Source: RPQJ01 sp963754125
GTDB lineage: Bacteria; Pseudomonadota; Gammaproteobacteria; Steroidobacterales; Steroidobacteraceae
Reading direction: 5' to 3'
DNA length: 64,000 bases
NCBI GenBank assembly: GCA_963754125.1
Contig: CAVWEX010000003.1
Span: forward strand, 49,082-113,081
Under the pieces are notes generated by a model that was not told where the DNA came from, did no database searches, and was given only the letters and a program-made list of their open reading frames with translations. A program made the translations under genes and the position numbers. Below are positions 30,701-39,904 of this stretch, piece after piece. The number at the start of each line of letters is the position of its first letter. The first letter of the stretch is position 1.

Positions 30701-31957
30701 CTGACGAACAACGCCTACGAGTTCCCGGTGCCGAGCTCGAACCGCTCGTATGCGGTGAACGGCCTCAACCAGTACACGCAGGTCACGGGAGACTCGCCGG
30801 CGACGCTCGGCTGGGATGCCAACGGCAACCTCACGTCGGACGGCGTGACCACGTTCCGCTACGACACCGAGAACCGCCTCGCGGGCGCCAGCGGCGCCAA
30901 GAACGCCTCACTGACCTACGACCCGCTCGGACGGCTGTACGAGGTGGCCAGTCCGTCCGGGACCACGCGGTTCCTGTACGACGGCGACCGGCTGATCGCC
31001 GAGTACAACTCGAGCGGCACGCTGCAGCGGCGCTACGTGCACGGCACGGCCGTCGACGAGCCGCTCGTCTGGTACGAGGGCGCGTCCGTCTCGCCCGCGA
31101 GCCGCCGCTACCTGCATGCCGATCACCAGGGCTCGATCGTGGCGCTGACGGCGGCGTCGGGGGCCACGCTGCAGGTCAACACGTACGACACGTACGGCGT
31201 GACGACGCCTTCCAACACCGGACGCTTCCAGTACACGGGGCAGGCGGCGGTGCCGCAGCTCGGGCTCTATTACTACAAGGCGAGGTTCTACAACCCCGGC
31301 CTCGGGCGGTTCATGCAGACGGATCCGATTGGGTATGAGGATGACCTGAATCTCTACGCGTACGTCTACAACGACCCGCTAAACAATACCGATCCCACGG
31401 GCGCGGTGGTTGAGACGCCTTGGGACGTCGCGAATGTCGGCATGGGAGCGACCAGTTTCGCTGGCCACGTCGCAAGCGGCAATGTTGTAGGCGCCGTTGT
31501 TGATGGAATCGGATTGGTGTATGACGCAACGGCTTCAGCGGTGCCGGGGTTGCCAGGTGGAGCCGGTACGGCGATCAGGGTCGCTCGTGCTACCGATCTA
31601 ATAGGCAATGCGCAGAAGACCTGGAAAAGCGGTAAGGTCGCAACAGGCCACGCATTTGCCTCCGCACGTGCGGCTTTGGCGATGATGAAATCAGGCGACT
31701 ATTCGATAATCGCCTTAAATCGCACGCTCAAAAAAATCACGGAAGGTGAGATAGGAAGCAAACTGAGACCCGACGTTGCTGCTATCAGGCAGGATAGAAA
31801 AATCGACATTACTGAGGTGCTTTCGCCAGGTCAGAATGCTGATGTTCTTAGGGGGAAGTATTCAGCGGCACTGGGAGATCGAATGGGCGACTTCAAGTCT
31901 GTTGAACCGAAGAAGGTGATCTGCACTGGCAGCAGGATTGCGAGGGACCCGTGTTGA
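27778..31957 (+). CDS. Secreted Rhs/YD-repeat protein with C-terminal toxin-like tip (four frame breaks)
   Basis: Polymorphic-toxin-type Rhs protein of about 1390 residues after repair. AGGAG precedes the ATG. A Sec signal (FLGFLLTSVLLTGAPPAVAQ) indicates export without an obvious T6SS PAAR domain. YD repeats fill the middle (YTYDLAGRV, FEYDGFDRLARM, NTYDGFGRL, YAYDATDRLL). The Rhs core ends with YYYKARFYNPGLGRFMQTDP and LNLYAYVYNDPLNNTDPTGA, the usual cleavage and recombination boundary. The last 185 residues are the variable tip; its late segment has RPDVAAI...KIDITEVLSPGQ, reminiscent of PD-(D/E)xK nucleases. DNA of the tip is AT-rich (about 40% GC at 31681-31740 against about 72% at 31081-31140). 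Extra bases lie near 29070, 29192, 30125 and 30581. Confidence 0.85.
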
Positions 31958-32562
31958 ACGCTGATCCGACTGACGACGGGATTGCACTTCAAGCTAATGG
32001 TTCACGGGCGTCGTGTTTTGCGCACCTCGTCAACGAGTCTGTGCCCGCTCACCTTGCCGTGGCGACGTGCATCTACTTTGATGGAATCGCGGCCGATTTT
32101 CGCATTCCGGAGATGCTCGATCTGATCGAAGGCTGGTTCTCGACATATGAGAGCAATCCGAAAGTCGTGCTGGTCGGAGCCAATGAAAAGCGAGCGCCGC
32201 GCTACACAGTTAAGTCGCTGCGCATTAGTGCGTCCATGGACGAAGCCGCCCTTCGGCGCTCTTTCAATACGCTTCAGTTTTTTCCAAAGGGCAGAACGAC
32301 TATCGATGACACGTGGCGACCGTCGATCTACTTTGCGGGTCTCCACAAAGCGTCCCGCTTCCGCCGTGAGCGCGAGGGCCAAGAACAGAACGAAATTCTC
32401 AAGAGTGTTCGCAGCGGCGCGGACGGCGCGTCCCCCGAGCGCAGTGGGCTCGGGCGGTGGTCGCGATTGCTCAGGCCGAACTGCATGCCCTCCAGCGTCC
32501 ACTCGCGGTTGCGCAGGAAAGCGCCGGCCATGATCGAGACCCAGGTGAGCACCGTCATGTAG
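31951..32562 (+). CDS. Putative immunity protein for the Rhs tip
   Basis: The frame starts at GTG 31951 or TTG 31954 and overlaps the Rhs stop codon, the usual coupling of toxin and immunity genes. The first 130 or so codons are as AT-rich as the toxin tip and encode a soluble protein (LAVATCIYFDGIAADFRIPE, LDLIEGWFSTYESNPKVVLV). No family was recognised. From about 32345 onward the frame merely reads the complement of a truncated MAPEG gene, so the last 70 residues are probably not original. Immunity function is inferred from position only. Confidence 0.6.
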   Translation: MLNADPTDDGIALQANGSRASCFAHLVNESVPAHLAVATCIYFDGIAADFRIPEMLDLIEGWFSTYESNPKVVLVGANEKRAPRYTVKSLRISASMDEAALRRSFNTLQFFPKGRTTIDDTWRPSIYFAGLHKASRFRREREGQEQNEILKSVRSGADGASPERSGLGRWSRLLRPNCMPSSVHSRLRRKAPAMIETQVSTVM

Positions 32563-32588
32563 GCGACGAGCTGGAGCAGCGTGGTCAT
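32345..32588 (-). pseudogene. MAPEG-family membrane protein, C-terminus missing
   Basis: It starts MTTLLQLVAYMTVLTWVSIM and continues LRNREWTLEG and NRDH. After a frame break near 32454 (one base lost) it reads PEPTALGGRAVRAAANTLEN and FVLFLALALTAEAG. This is the first half of a MAPEG (eicosanoid/glutathione metabolism-like) membrane protein with the NRDHxPEPT and ENxxLF hallmarks. The expected last two membrane helices (about 60 residues) are absent; the sequence turns into the complement of the Rhs immunity gene. The Rhs module end thus appears to have replaced the gene's 3' part. Confidence 0.7.
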
Positions 32589-32682
32589 CGGCGCCTCGGG
32601 TGGACGGGGTGGACTCGGGTCGGTGGGCGAGAAGTTTAGCGTCTGGCAACCGTCGACGCGCGGAGCGTGCGTATCGCTCAAG

Positions 32683-32856
32683 TCAACTACATGAGGGTGT
32701 CGACTTCGAGCGGCGGCAGGCGTCGGAGCAATACCTCACCTCGTTCCAGCTCCGGGCCCATCGCTTCCGCCAGGTCATCGGGCGGCCGCAGGTGGCGCAA
32801 GGCTTCGACGGCAAGGACTGCTTGTTGCCTTTGAAGGAGCGCACGCTGGAAGTCAT
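32683..32856 (-). CDS. DUF2256 zinc-ribbon-like small protein
   Basis: A 57-residue protein with the DUF2256 pattern: KQSLPSKPCATCGRPMTWRK, then RWARSWNEVRYCSDACRR. Two CxxC-type pairs (CATC and CSDAC) should bind zinc. Its function is unknown; in many genomes it sits near photolyase-like or stress genes. The ATG at 32856 gives a slightly longer N-terminus than usual, and a start nearer the NKQSL segment is possible. It was easily masked by frames on the other strand. Confidence 0.78.
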   Translation of the reverse strand: MTSSVRSFKGNKQSLPSKPCATCGRPMTWRKRWARSWNEVRYCSDACRRSKSTPSCS

Positions 32857-32956
32857 GCGCCCGAGTTCGAGGGCAGGGAGCGGGAGGGATTCAGGTGTAC
32901 GTCGAGCGCCAGGAAGTGCGGCAGAATCGTCGCTCAGGTGGCAGGCGGAGGACGAT

Positions 32957-33658
32957 GTGAAGGTATCGCTGATCAATGCAGACTTCGAGCAGCGCGTCGC
33001 GCTGCCGCCGCCGGTTCCCGGGGACTGGGTGGCCTCACCGATGGCGGGCGTGACTCGTCGCATGCTCGACCGCGTCGGTGGCGAGTTGGCACGGGCGACG
33101 AGCCTCGTGCGCTATGCGCCGGCCTCGCGTTTCGAGCGGCACGAACATCGGGAGGCGGGGAGGAGATCCTGGTACTGGAGGGCATGTTCTCGGACGAGGC
33201 GGGAGACCATCCGGCCGGAACGTATCTGCGCAATCCGCCGGGCACCGGGCACGCGCCGTTCTCGCGCCAGGGCTGCACACTGTTCGTGAAGTTGTGGCAG
33301 TTCGCGAGCGGCGACACGCAGCCGGTGCGGATCGATACTCGCAGCGCGGCCTGGTATCCGGGACGGTCCTGGACTTTCCGTGATGCCGCTGCACGAGCAC
33401 GGGGGCATCGGCACGGCGCTGGTCAAGTGGGCGCCGGACACGCGCTTCACGCCGCATACGCATCCGGGAGGCGAGGAGATCCTGGTGCTGGAGGGGTTGT
33501 TCCAGGACGAATTCGGCGCGTACCCGGCGGGCAGCTGGCTGCGAAACCCGCGGTGGAGCCGGCACACGCCGTTCACGGGAGCGGAGGGCGCGTTGATCTA
33601 CGTGAAGACCGGACACCTCGGGGCGGAGTTGCTCCAGCCGGGCGAGGTGCAGGGGTAA
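32957..33658 (+). CDS. ChrR-like tandem cupin protein (two frame breaks)
   Basis: Bicupin related to the C-terminal cupin of the anti-sigma factor ChrR; members often bind a metal. It starts at GTG 32957 with GGAGG upstream. The two cupins are paralogous: GGGEEILVLEGMFSDEAGDH and GGEEILVLEGLFQDEFGAY, each followed by AGxxLRNP. The second has HEHGGIGTALVKWAPDTRF and HTHPGGEE, with histidine and glutamate ligands. The frame breaks near 33150 (one base lost) and 33365 (one gained, before LSVMPLHEHG). The repaired length is about 234 residues. No zinc-binding anti-sigma domain is attached, so it is more likely an enzyme or sensor than an anti-sigma factor. Confidence 0.77.
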
Positions 33659-33733
33659 ATTCCTGGGAGCGTGTGCGCCTCCCGTCCCGTATGCGTCCTC
33701 GCTTAGCATGTCCCCTCCCGCCGAGGACGCCCC

Positions 33734-34739
33734 ATGCCCATCCGCCAGTCCCTCTCCGACGCCATCGGCCACACGCCCCTCATCCGCCTGAACTCCTTCA
33801 GCGACGAGACGGGCTGCGAGATCCTCGGCAAGGCCGAGTTCCTGAACCCCGGCGGCTCGGTCAAGGACCGCGCCGCGCTCGGCATCCTCGAGGCCTTCGA
33901 GCGCCAGGGCCTGCTGAAGCCGGGCGGCACGCTGGTCGAGGGCACGGCCGGCAACACCGGCATCGGCTTCGCGCACCTGTGCAACGCCCGCGGCTACCGC
34001 TGCGTGATCGTGATGCCCGACAACCAGTCGCCCGAGAAGGCGGCGCTGCTGCGCACGCTCGGCGCCGAGGTGCAGGTGGTCAAGACCGTCCCCTACGCCG
34101 ACCCGAACCACTACCAGAAGTTCGCCCCGCGCGTGGCGGCCGAGATCGAGGGCGCGGTCTGCGGCAACCAGTTCGACAACACCGCCAACCGCGACCAGCA
34201 CTACGCCACGACGGGCCCGGAGATCTGGCACGAGACCGGCGGCCGCATCGACGCCTTCACCTGCGCCACCGGCACGGGCGGCACGCTGGGCGGTGTCTCG
34301 CGCTACCTCAAGGAGCAGAAGCCGGGCGCTGCGCATCGTGCTCGCCGACCCGATGGGCAGCGCGCTCTACAACTGGGTGAAGACGGGCACGCTCAAGTCC
34401 GAGGGCTCCTCGTCGGTCACCGAGGGCATCGGCATCGGCCGCGTCACCGCCAACCTCGAGGGCGCGCCGATCGACGACGCGGTGCGCATCGAGGACGACG
34501 AGATCGTGCGCACGGGCTACCAGCTTCTTTACCGCGAGGGCCTGTTCCTCGGCGGCACGAGCGGTGCAAACGTCGCAGCCGCAGTGCGGGTGGCAAAGCA
34601 GCTTGGCCCCGGCAACACGGTGGTCACCATCCTCTGCGACGGCGGCCACAAGTACCTCTCGCGCTTCTGGAGCCGCGAGTACCTCGAGCAGAAGGGTCTC
34701 GCGGCCCACGCCGACGCGGCTCGCCGCTGGCCAGGGTGA
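33734..34739 (+). CDS. cysK: Cysteine synthase (O-acetylserine sulfhydrylase) (one frame break)
   Basis: PLP enzyme that makes cysteine from O-acetylserine and sulfide, or a closely related beta-replacement enzyme. It starts MPIRQSLSDAIGHTPLIRLN. The PLP lysine is in NPGGSVKDRAA near residue 44, with the EGTAGNTGIGFA loop, CATGTGGTLGGVSRYLKE (phosphate-binding glycine loop) and GGTSGANVAAAVRVAKQLG. One extra base near 34330 breaks the frame. The repaired length is about 335 residues. In canonical CysK the substrate loop is TSGNTG; here it is TAGNTG, so a cystathionine-beta-synthase-like activity cannot be excluded. Confidence 0.88.
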
Positions 34740-34851
34740 CGATGGCGGCCGGCGGCCGCTGCCCCTCCAGCCTCGAAGCCCCCCGCAGGGTGCTATCCTC
34801 GCCCGACAATAACGACTCAGGTGCCGTGGCACCCACGCAGGGAGTGGCCTG

Positions 34852-36234
34852 GTGACGACCTCCGCGCTGCCCATCGAGCTTTTCGACGATGACGCCTGGG
34901 ACGACCTCCTCAACTACATCGAGGAGCGCCGGGTCATCCCGATCATCGGCCCGGAGCTGCTGCGCGTGCAGACCGATCGCGGCCTGCGCCCGCTCTACGA
35001 GTGGCTGGCGGAGAAACTGGCAGTCCGCCTGCAGGTGGATGCCACCGAGCTGCCGCAACCGCTCAACCTCAACGACGTGGTCTGCAGCTACCTCGGCCAG
35101 CGCGGCCGGCGCGAGGAGGCCTACACGCGGCTGCGCTCGATCATGCGCGAGGTGGAGTTCGAGCCGCCGCTCGCGCTGCGCCAGCTCGCCGCAGATCACC
35201 GACTTCGACCTGTTCGTCACCACCACCTTCGACCCGCTGCTCGAGAAGGCGGTCAACCTCGAGCGCTACGGCGGCCAGCCGACGGCCGAGGTGATCGCCT
35301 ACGCGCCCAACCGCGTCGCCGACCTGCCCGCGGAGCGCAGCCAGCTCAAGCGCGCGGTCGTCTACCACATGCTGGGCGCCTCTCGGCCTCGCCCACCTAC
35401 GTGGTCTCCGACGAGGACATGCTCGAGTTCATCTGCGCGCTGCAGTCCGAGCACCTGACGCCCGAGAAGCTGTTCCACGAGCTCGAGCACAGCCACCTGC
35501 TGCTGATCGGCAGCGACTTCTCCAACTGGCTCGCGCGGCTGTTCCTGCGCATGGCCAAGCGCAAGCGGCTCTCCGACCCGCGCGACGTCGGCGAGGTGCT
35601 GGCCGACGACCACACCCTGAACGACGAGCGGCTCGTGTCGTTCCTGCAGCAGGTGAGCGTGCGCACGCGCGTGTACAGCGGCGCCGAGGCCTTCGTCGCC
35701 GAGCTGCACGCCCGCTGGAGCAAGCGCCAGGGCGGCACGCTCGCTGCGCCCGGCATCGCCGCGGTGCCGCAGCGCTTCCTGCCGCCGGCGCGCGAGATGC
35801 CGGACAACGCGGTGTTCATCAGCTACGCGCGCGAAGACCTGCCCGCAGTGCAGCGGCTCAAGGCCGCGCTCGACGCCGCCGGCCTCGCGACCTGGTTCGA
35901 CCTCGACCGCCTCGAAGGCGGCGACGACTACGACCGCAAGATCCAGGCGAATATCGGCCGCTGTAGCTACTTCGTGCCGGTGATCTCGGCGAACACGCAG
36001 CGACGGCTCGAGGGCTACTTCCGCCGCGAGTGGAGCTACGCGGTGGACCGCTCGCGCAACATCGCCGACGGCGCGGTGTTCATCCTGCCGGTGTGCATCG
36101 ACGACACGCCGGAGACCGAGGCGCTGGTGCCGGAGAAGTTCCGCGCGCTGCACATCTCGCGGCTGCCCGGCGGCGAGCCGAGCCCTGAGTTCGTGCGTCG
36201 CCTGCAGGATCTCGCCCGCGGAGGCCGCGCGTGA
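34852..36234 (+). CDS. SIR2-like/TIR fusion protein, candidate NADase immune effector (two frame breaks)
   Basis: About 460 residues. It starts at GTG 34852 with GGAG upstream. The N-terminal domain (about 1-300) follows the SIR2_2 layout but is degenerate. RRVIPIIGPELL (residues 26-37) replaces the GAGxS loop, and FVTTTFDPLLEKAV replaces TTNFD. VYHMLG keeps the histidine, PTYVVSDEDMLEF is the next element, and HLLLIGSDFSNWLARLF matches the late SIR2 strand. The C-terminal TIR domain (about 320-430) has NAVFISYAREDL, LATWFDLDRLEGGDDY and FRREWSYA, whose glutamate (near residue 393) is the candidate NAD-cleaving residue. The frame breaks near 35198 and 35380. It overlaps the next gene by GTGA. 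NAD hydrolysis upon infection is inferred from relatives. Confidence 0.8.
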   Translation: MTTSALPIELFDDDAWDDLLNYIEERRVIPIIGPELLRVQTDRGLRPLYEWLAEKLAVRLQVDATELPQPLNLNDVVCSYLGQRGRREEAYTRLRSIMREVEFEPPLALRQLAADHRLRPVRHHHLRPAAREGGQPRALRRPADGRGDRLRAQPRRRPARGAQPAQARGRLPHAGRLSASPTYVVSDEDMLEFICALQSEHLTPEKLFHELEHSHLLLIGSDFSNWLARLFLRMAKRKRLSDPRDVGEVLADDHTLNDERLVSFLQQVSVRTRVYSGAEAFVAELHARWSKRQGGTLAAPGIAAVPQRFLPPAREMPDNAVFISYAREDLPAVQRLKAALDAAGLATWFDLDRLEGGDDYDRKIQANIGRCSYFVPVISANTQRRLEGYFRREWSYAVDRSRNIADGAVFILPVCIDDTPETEALVPEKFRALHISRLPGGEPSPEFVRRLQDLARGGRA

Positions 36235-39200
36235 GCCGCGCCCCGGTCGAGCTGGCCGCGGCGCCGGCGGTCGATCCCGAGAACCCGTGGCTGGGGCTGT
36301 CGCTCCTACACCGAGGAAACCCGCGGCTACTTCCACGGTCGCGACGAGGAAGCCGCCGAGCTCGCGCGCCGCGTCCAGCGCAAGAACCTCACGGTGCTGT
36401 TCGGGCAGTCGGGCCTCGGCAAGACCTCGCTGCTGCGCGCCGGCCTCGTGCCGCGGCTGCGCGGCGAGGGCTTCTGCCCGGTGTACGTGCGGGTGGACTA
36501 CTCGCCCGACTCGCCGCCGCCCGCCGAGCAGATCAAGCAGGCGATCTTCAGGGCCACGGCCGAGGCGGGGCACTGGAGTCGCCCGGGCACCGCGATCGAG
36601 GGCGAGTCGCTGTGGGAGTTCCTGCACCACCGCGGCGACCTGCTGCGCGATGCCGATGGCCGGACGCTGCTGCCGCTGCTGATCTTCGACCAGTTCGAGG
36701 AGATCTTCACGCTGGCGCAGGCGGACGATCGCGGCCGGCTGCGCGCGAAGGAGTTCCTCGAGGACCTCGCCGATCTCGTCGAGAACCGCGCGCCCGCGGC
36801 GCTCGAGCAGCGGCTCGACCAGGACGAGGCCGCCGCCGAGGATTTCGATTTCGCGCGCGCCGACTACCGCATCCTGATCGCGCTGCGCGAGGACTACCTT
36901 GCGCACCTCGAGAGCGTGAAGGGCACCATGCCCTCGATCACGCAGAACCGCATGCGGCTCGCGCGCATGACCGGCGCGCAGGCCCTGAGTGCCGTCGTGA
37001 AGCCGGGCGGCCGCCTCGTGTCGCAGGAAGTGGCCGAGTCGATCGTGCGCTTCGTGGCGGGCGGCACCGAGCTCGCCAACGCGGAGGTCGAGCCGTCGCT
37101 GCTGAGTCTCGTCTGCCGCGAGCTCAACACCGTGCGCCTCGCGCAGGGCCGTGCCGAGATCTCCGCCGACCTGCTCGCGGGCTCGCGCGACACGATCCTG
37201 AGCGAGTTCTACGAGCGGGCGCTCACCGACCAGCCGGCCGGCGTGCGGCGCGTGATCGAGGACGAACTGCTCACGGAGTCCGGCTTCCGCGAGAGCCTGG
37301 CCGAGGAGCGGGTGGTGAAGGCGCTGGCCGCGGCGGGTGCCGACGCCCGATGCGCTCGCGAAGCTGGTGGACCGCCGCCTGCTGCGCATCGAGGAGCGGC
37401 TCGACATGCGCCGCGTCGAGCTCACGCACGACGTGCTGTGCAGCGTCGTCGGCGCCAGCCGCGACCTGCGCCACGAGCGCGAGGCGCGCGACGAGGCCGA
37501 GCGACAGCTCGCGGCCCAGCGCGAGCGCGAGGCCGAGACGCGCCGCACGCTCAAGCGCACGCGCCTCGTGGCGGCCATCAGCGCCGCGCTCGCGCTGGTG
37601 GCGCGTGGCAGGCGCCGCGTTCGGCTGGATCAACTACCAGCGCGCCCACAAGGCCGATCTCGCGGCGCAGCAGGCGCGGGCCGACGCCGAGAAGCTGGTC
37701 GGGTTCCTGATCGAGGACTTCTACGCCGAGCTCGAACCCACCGGCCGGCTCGAGACCATGGGCAAGCTCGCGAACCTGGCGGTGGAGTACTACGAGGGCC
37801 TGCCGCCGGGACTCGTGACGCCGCAGACCCAGCTCTACCACGGCATGGCGCTCGTGCGGATGGGCGGCGTGCAGCTTGCGTCGGACAAGACCGAGGACGG
37901 CATGCGCAGCCTCGAGCGCGCGCGCGAGCTGTTCGAGCAGCGGGTCGCCGCCGGAGACGAGAGCGAGGCGGTGACGCTCGGGTCGTGCGCTCACGCTGTT
38001 CACGCCGTACGCCGCCTGGGGGCCCGGCGGCGCGCCCGGCTCGAAGTCCACCGACCTGCCGGAGGCCGCGGCGCTGCTGCGCCCGATCGCGACGTCGCCC
38101 GAGGGGTCGCGCGAGGCGAAGATCGTCTACGCCGACATCCTCAATCACCTGAGCCACGCCCAGCCGCAGGCCCAGGCGGTCGCGACCTGCGAGGAAGCGC
38201 GCGGCATCCTCGCCGGCGTCGGGGCACGCGACCTCACTGACCTGACGGCCGCGTCCGTGTACGCCGACACGGCCGACTCGCAGGCGCGCCACTCGCTCGA
38301 ACTCGGCCGACTCGAGGACGCCGAGCGCCTCGAGCGCGAGGTGTACGAGATCGCGGAGACCGTGCTCGCGCGCCGACCCGGCGACCTGCGCTCGATGAAG
38401 AACCGCGCGCTCGCCGCCGACCTGCTCGGCCGGATCGCCCTGCGGCGCGGCGACTTTGCGACCGCATCGGACTTCGCGACGCGCTCCGAGCAGGCCAGCG
38501 AGGACATCGTGCGCTTCAACCCGGGCGACGTCGGGAGCTGGGTCTACCTCGTTCGGGCGGGCAGTCGCACGGCAACCGTGCTGTATGAGCAGGGCCGCCT
38601 GCGCGAGGCGTTGGCCAAGCTCGAGTCCAACGTCGCGCTCGCCGACGACGAGCGGCTTCCGCCCGGCGCGGCGGCGGTGTTCGAGGACAGCCTGGTACGA
38701 TCTCGCGGAGTCGCAGGTGGAGCTCGGATTGCGCGCAGAGGCGGAGCGCACCCTCGTCTCGGCGGCAGCGGCCACCGAGGTCGGCGCGGCGCAATTCGCG
38801 GAAGGCAACCCCCGCCGGCGCATGGCGCTCGGCCGGCCGAAGGCGGAGCGCGCCTGGCTCGCGCTGCGGGCGGGCGAGGCCGAGACCGCGTTCCGAGGCT
38901 TCCAGTCCATCATTGCCGAACTCGACAAGATCGAGTTCCCGCCCGACGACCAGCTGGGCCAGAACATCCGCAACGAATACACGAGCTGGACGCTCGGTGC
39001 GCTGACCGATGCGGCGATCCAGCTCTCGAGGTTCCCGGAGGCCGAGGCCGCGGCCCGCCGTCGCATGGCATTACCCGACAGCAGTTTCGGCGACGTGGTC
39101 CGGGAAAAGGCCGATCGCCACCTGAGGCTGGCCTTCGCGCTGGCCAAGCAGGGCCGGACCAGCGAGGCGCGCGAGGTGCTCGAGCCCGCGCTGGAGTATT

Positions 39201-39430
39201 TCCGCGAGCGAAGGGCAGCCGGCAGCGCGGGTACGCAATTCCACCTGGAATATGCGGAGGCACTGTACGTCAGCGCGATCGCGCAGGAAGCCGATGACGC
39301 CGGCCGTCGCGCGCGCCAGCAGGCGCTCGCGGCAGCGACGACCGAACTGGACAGGCTCTCGGATGAAGCCCGGCAGCTGCTCGCGGCACGCATGCTCCGT
39401 GAGCGGATCGCGGCGGCACGCCTTATGTGA
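36231..39430 (+). CDS. STAND-type NTPase with membrane anchor and TPR-like repeats (five frame breaks)
   Basis: Large signal-transduction NTPase of the nSTAND1 type, about 1065 residues after repair. It starts at GTG 36231, overlapping the SIR2/TIR stop (GTGA). The N-terminal NTPase has YTEETRGYFHGRDEEAAELA, Walker A GQSGLGKTS, Walker B PLLIFDQFEEIF and the RMTGAQALSAVVKPG region. A winged-helix part (LVDRRLLRIEER, VELTHDVL) and a coiled coil follow. One membrane helix lies near 37565-37640 (LVAAISAALALV). The remaining 600 residues are helical repeats resembling TPRs, usually the sensing part. Extra bases lie near 36307, 37342, 37604, 37994 and 38693. It probably controls the upstream TIR protein. 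Confidence 0.8.
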
Positions 39431-39562
39431 AGCGACACGCGCCGCGGGAGTCGGATTTTCTTACAGGCCCGCCGGCGAGCCGCCCGTCGCTCCTGCCACC
39501 GACGCGGCGTCCACCGGCGAATCCCGCAGGAAACCGCGCGGGATGGCAACGCCTGGCGTGGC

Positions 39563-39578
39563 TGGCACGGGCGTTGCA
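39563..39578 (+). promoter_or_regulatory. Sigma-54 promoter (-24/-12)
   Basis: TGGCAC, 5 bases, then TTGCA: an exact match to the conserved -24 (GG) and -12 (GC) elements with correct spacing, including the preferred C before and G after TGGCAC. Transcription would start near 39590, about 18 bases before the ATG of the small exported protein, whose GGAGG site lies between. An enhancer-binding protein is required by family knowledge, but none is encoded in the window. Confidence 0.75.
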
Positions 39579-39607
39579 TTGGAACCGTGCAGATGGAGGA
39601 CGGACAC

Positions 39608-39889
39608 ATGACGTCCATTTGGCACGCCTTTCCGACAATCGTGTATCGCGCGACTCTCGCGGCCGGCCTGCTCGCCGTGTGCGTGGCCACTGCAACCGCC
39701 CCGGCGGATCGTGGCCTGCTCGCGGGAGAGGTTGTCATCGAGGAGCCGGCACCGGCACCGCAGCCGCAGATCCAGCCGGTCGAAGAGCAGACGCCGCAGC
39801 AAAGCGACCAGCCCAAGGAGCGCAAGCGGACCCACGACGGCCCGCCCAAGGACGAACTGCTGCCGAACGGTCGTCGGCTGCCGGCCTGA
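39608..39889 (+). CDS. Small exported proline-rich protein
   Basis: A 93-residue protein with a GGAGG ribosome site. A signal peptide (TLAAGLLAVCVATATAPA, cleavage probably before DRG) is followed by a disordered, acidic then basic Pro/Gln-rich tail (EEPAPAPQPQIQPVEEQ, KERKRTHDGPPKDELLPNG). No homologue was recognised. It lies alone behind a sigma-54 promoter, which suggests induced expression of a secreted or periplasmic peptide. It is convergent with the SPOR protein gene, 15 bases apart. Confidence 0.7.
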   Translation: MTSIWHAFPTIVYRATLAAGLLAVCVATATAPADRGLLAGEVVIEEPAPAPQPQIQPVEEQTPQQSDQPKERKRTHDGPPKDELLPNGRRLPA

Positions 39890-39904
39890 CCGGCCGGCGC
39901 GCGA

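Noticed and set aside
32957..33658. ChrR anti-sigma factor
   Set aside because: The N-terminal zinc-binding anti-sigma domain (HxxxCxxC) is missing and no partner ECF gene is adjacent.
39608..39889. PEP-CTERM/exosortase substrate behind the sigma-54 promoter
   Set aside because: The C-terminus (DELLPNGRRLPA) has no PEP motif, membrane helix or basic tail.
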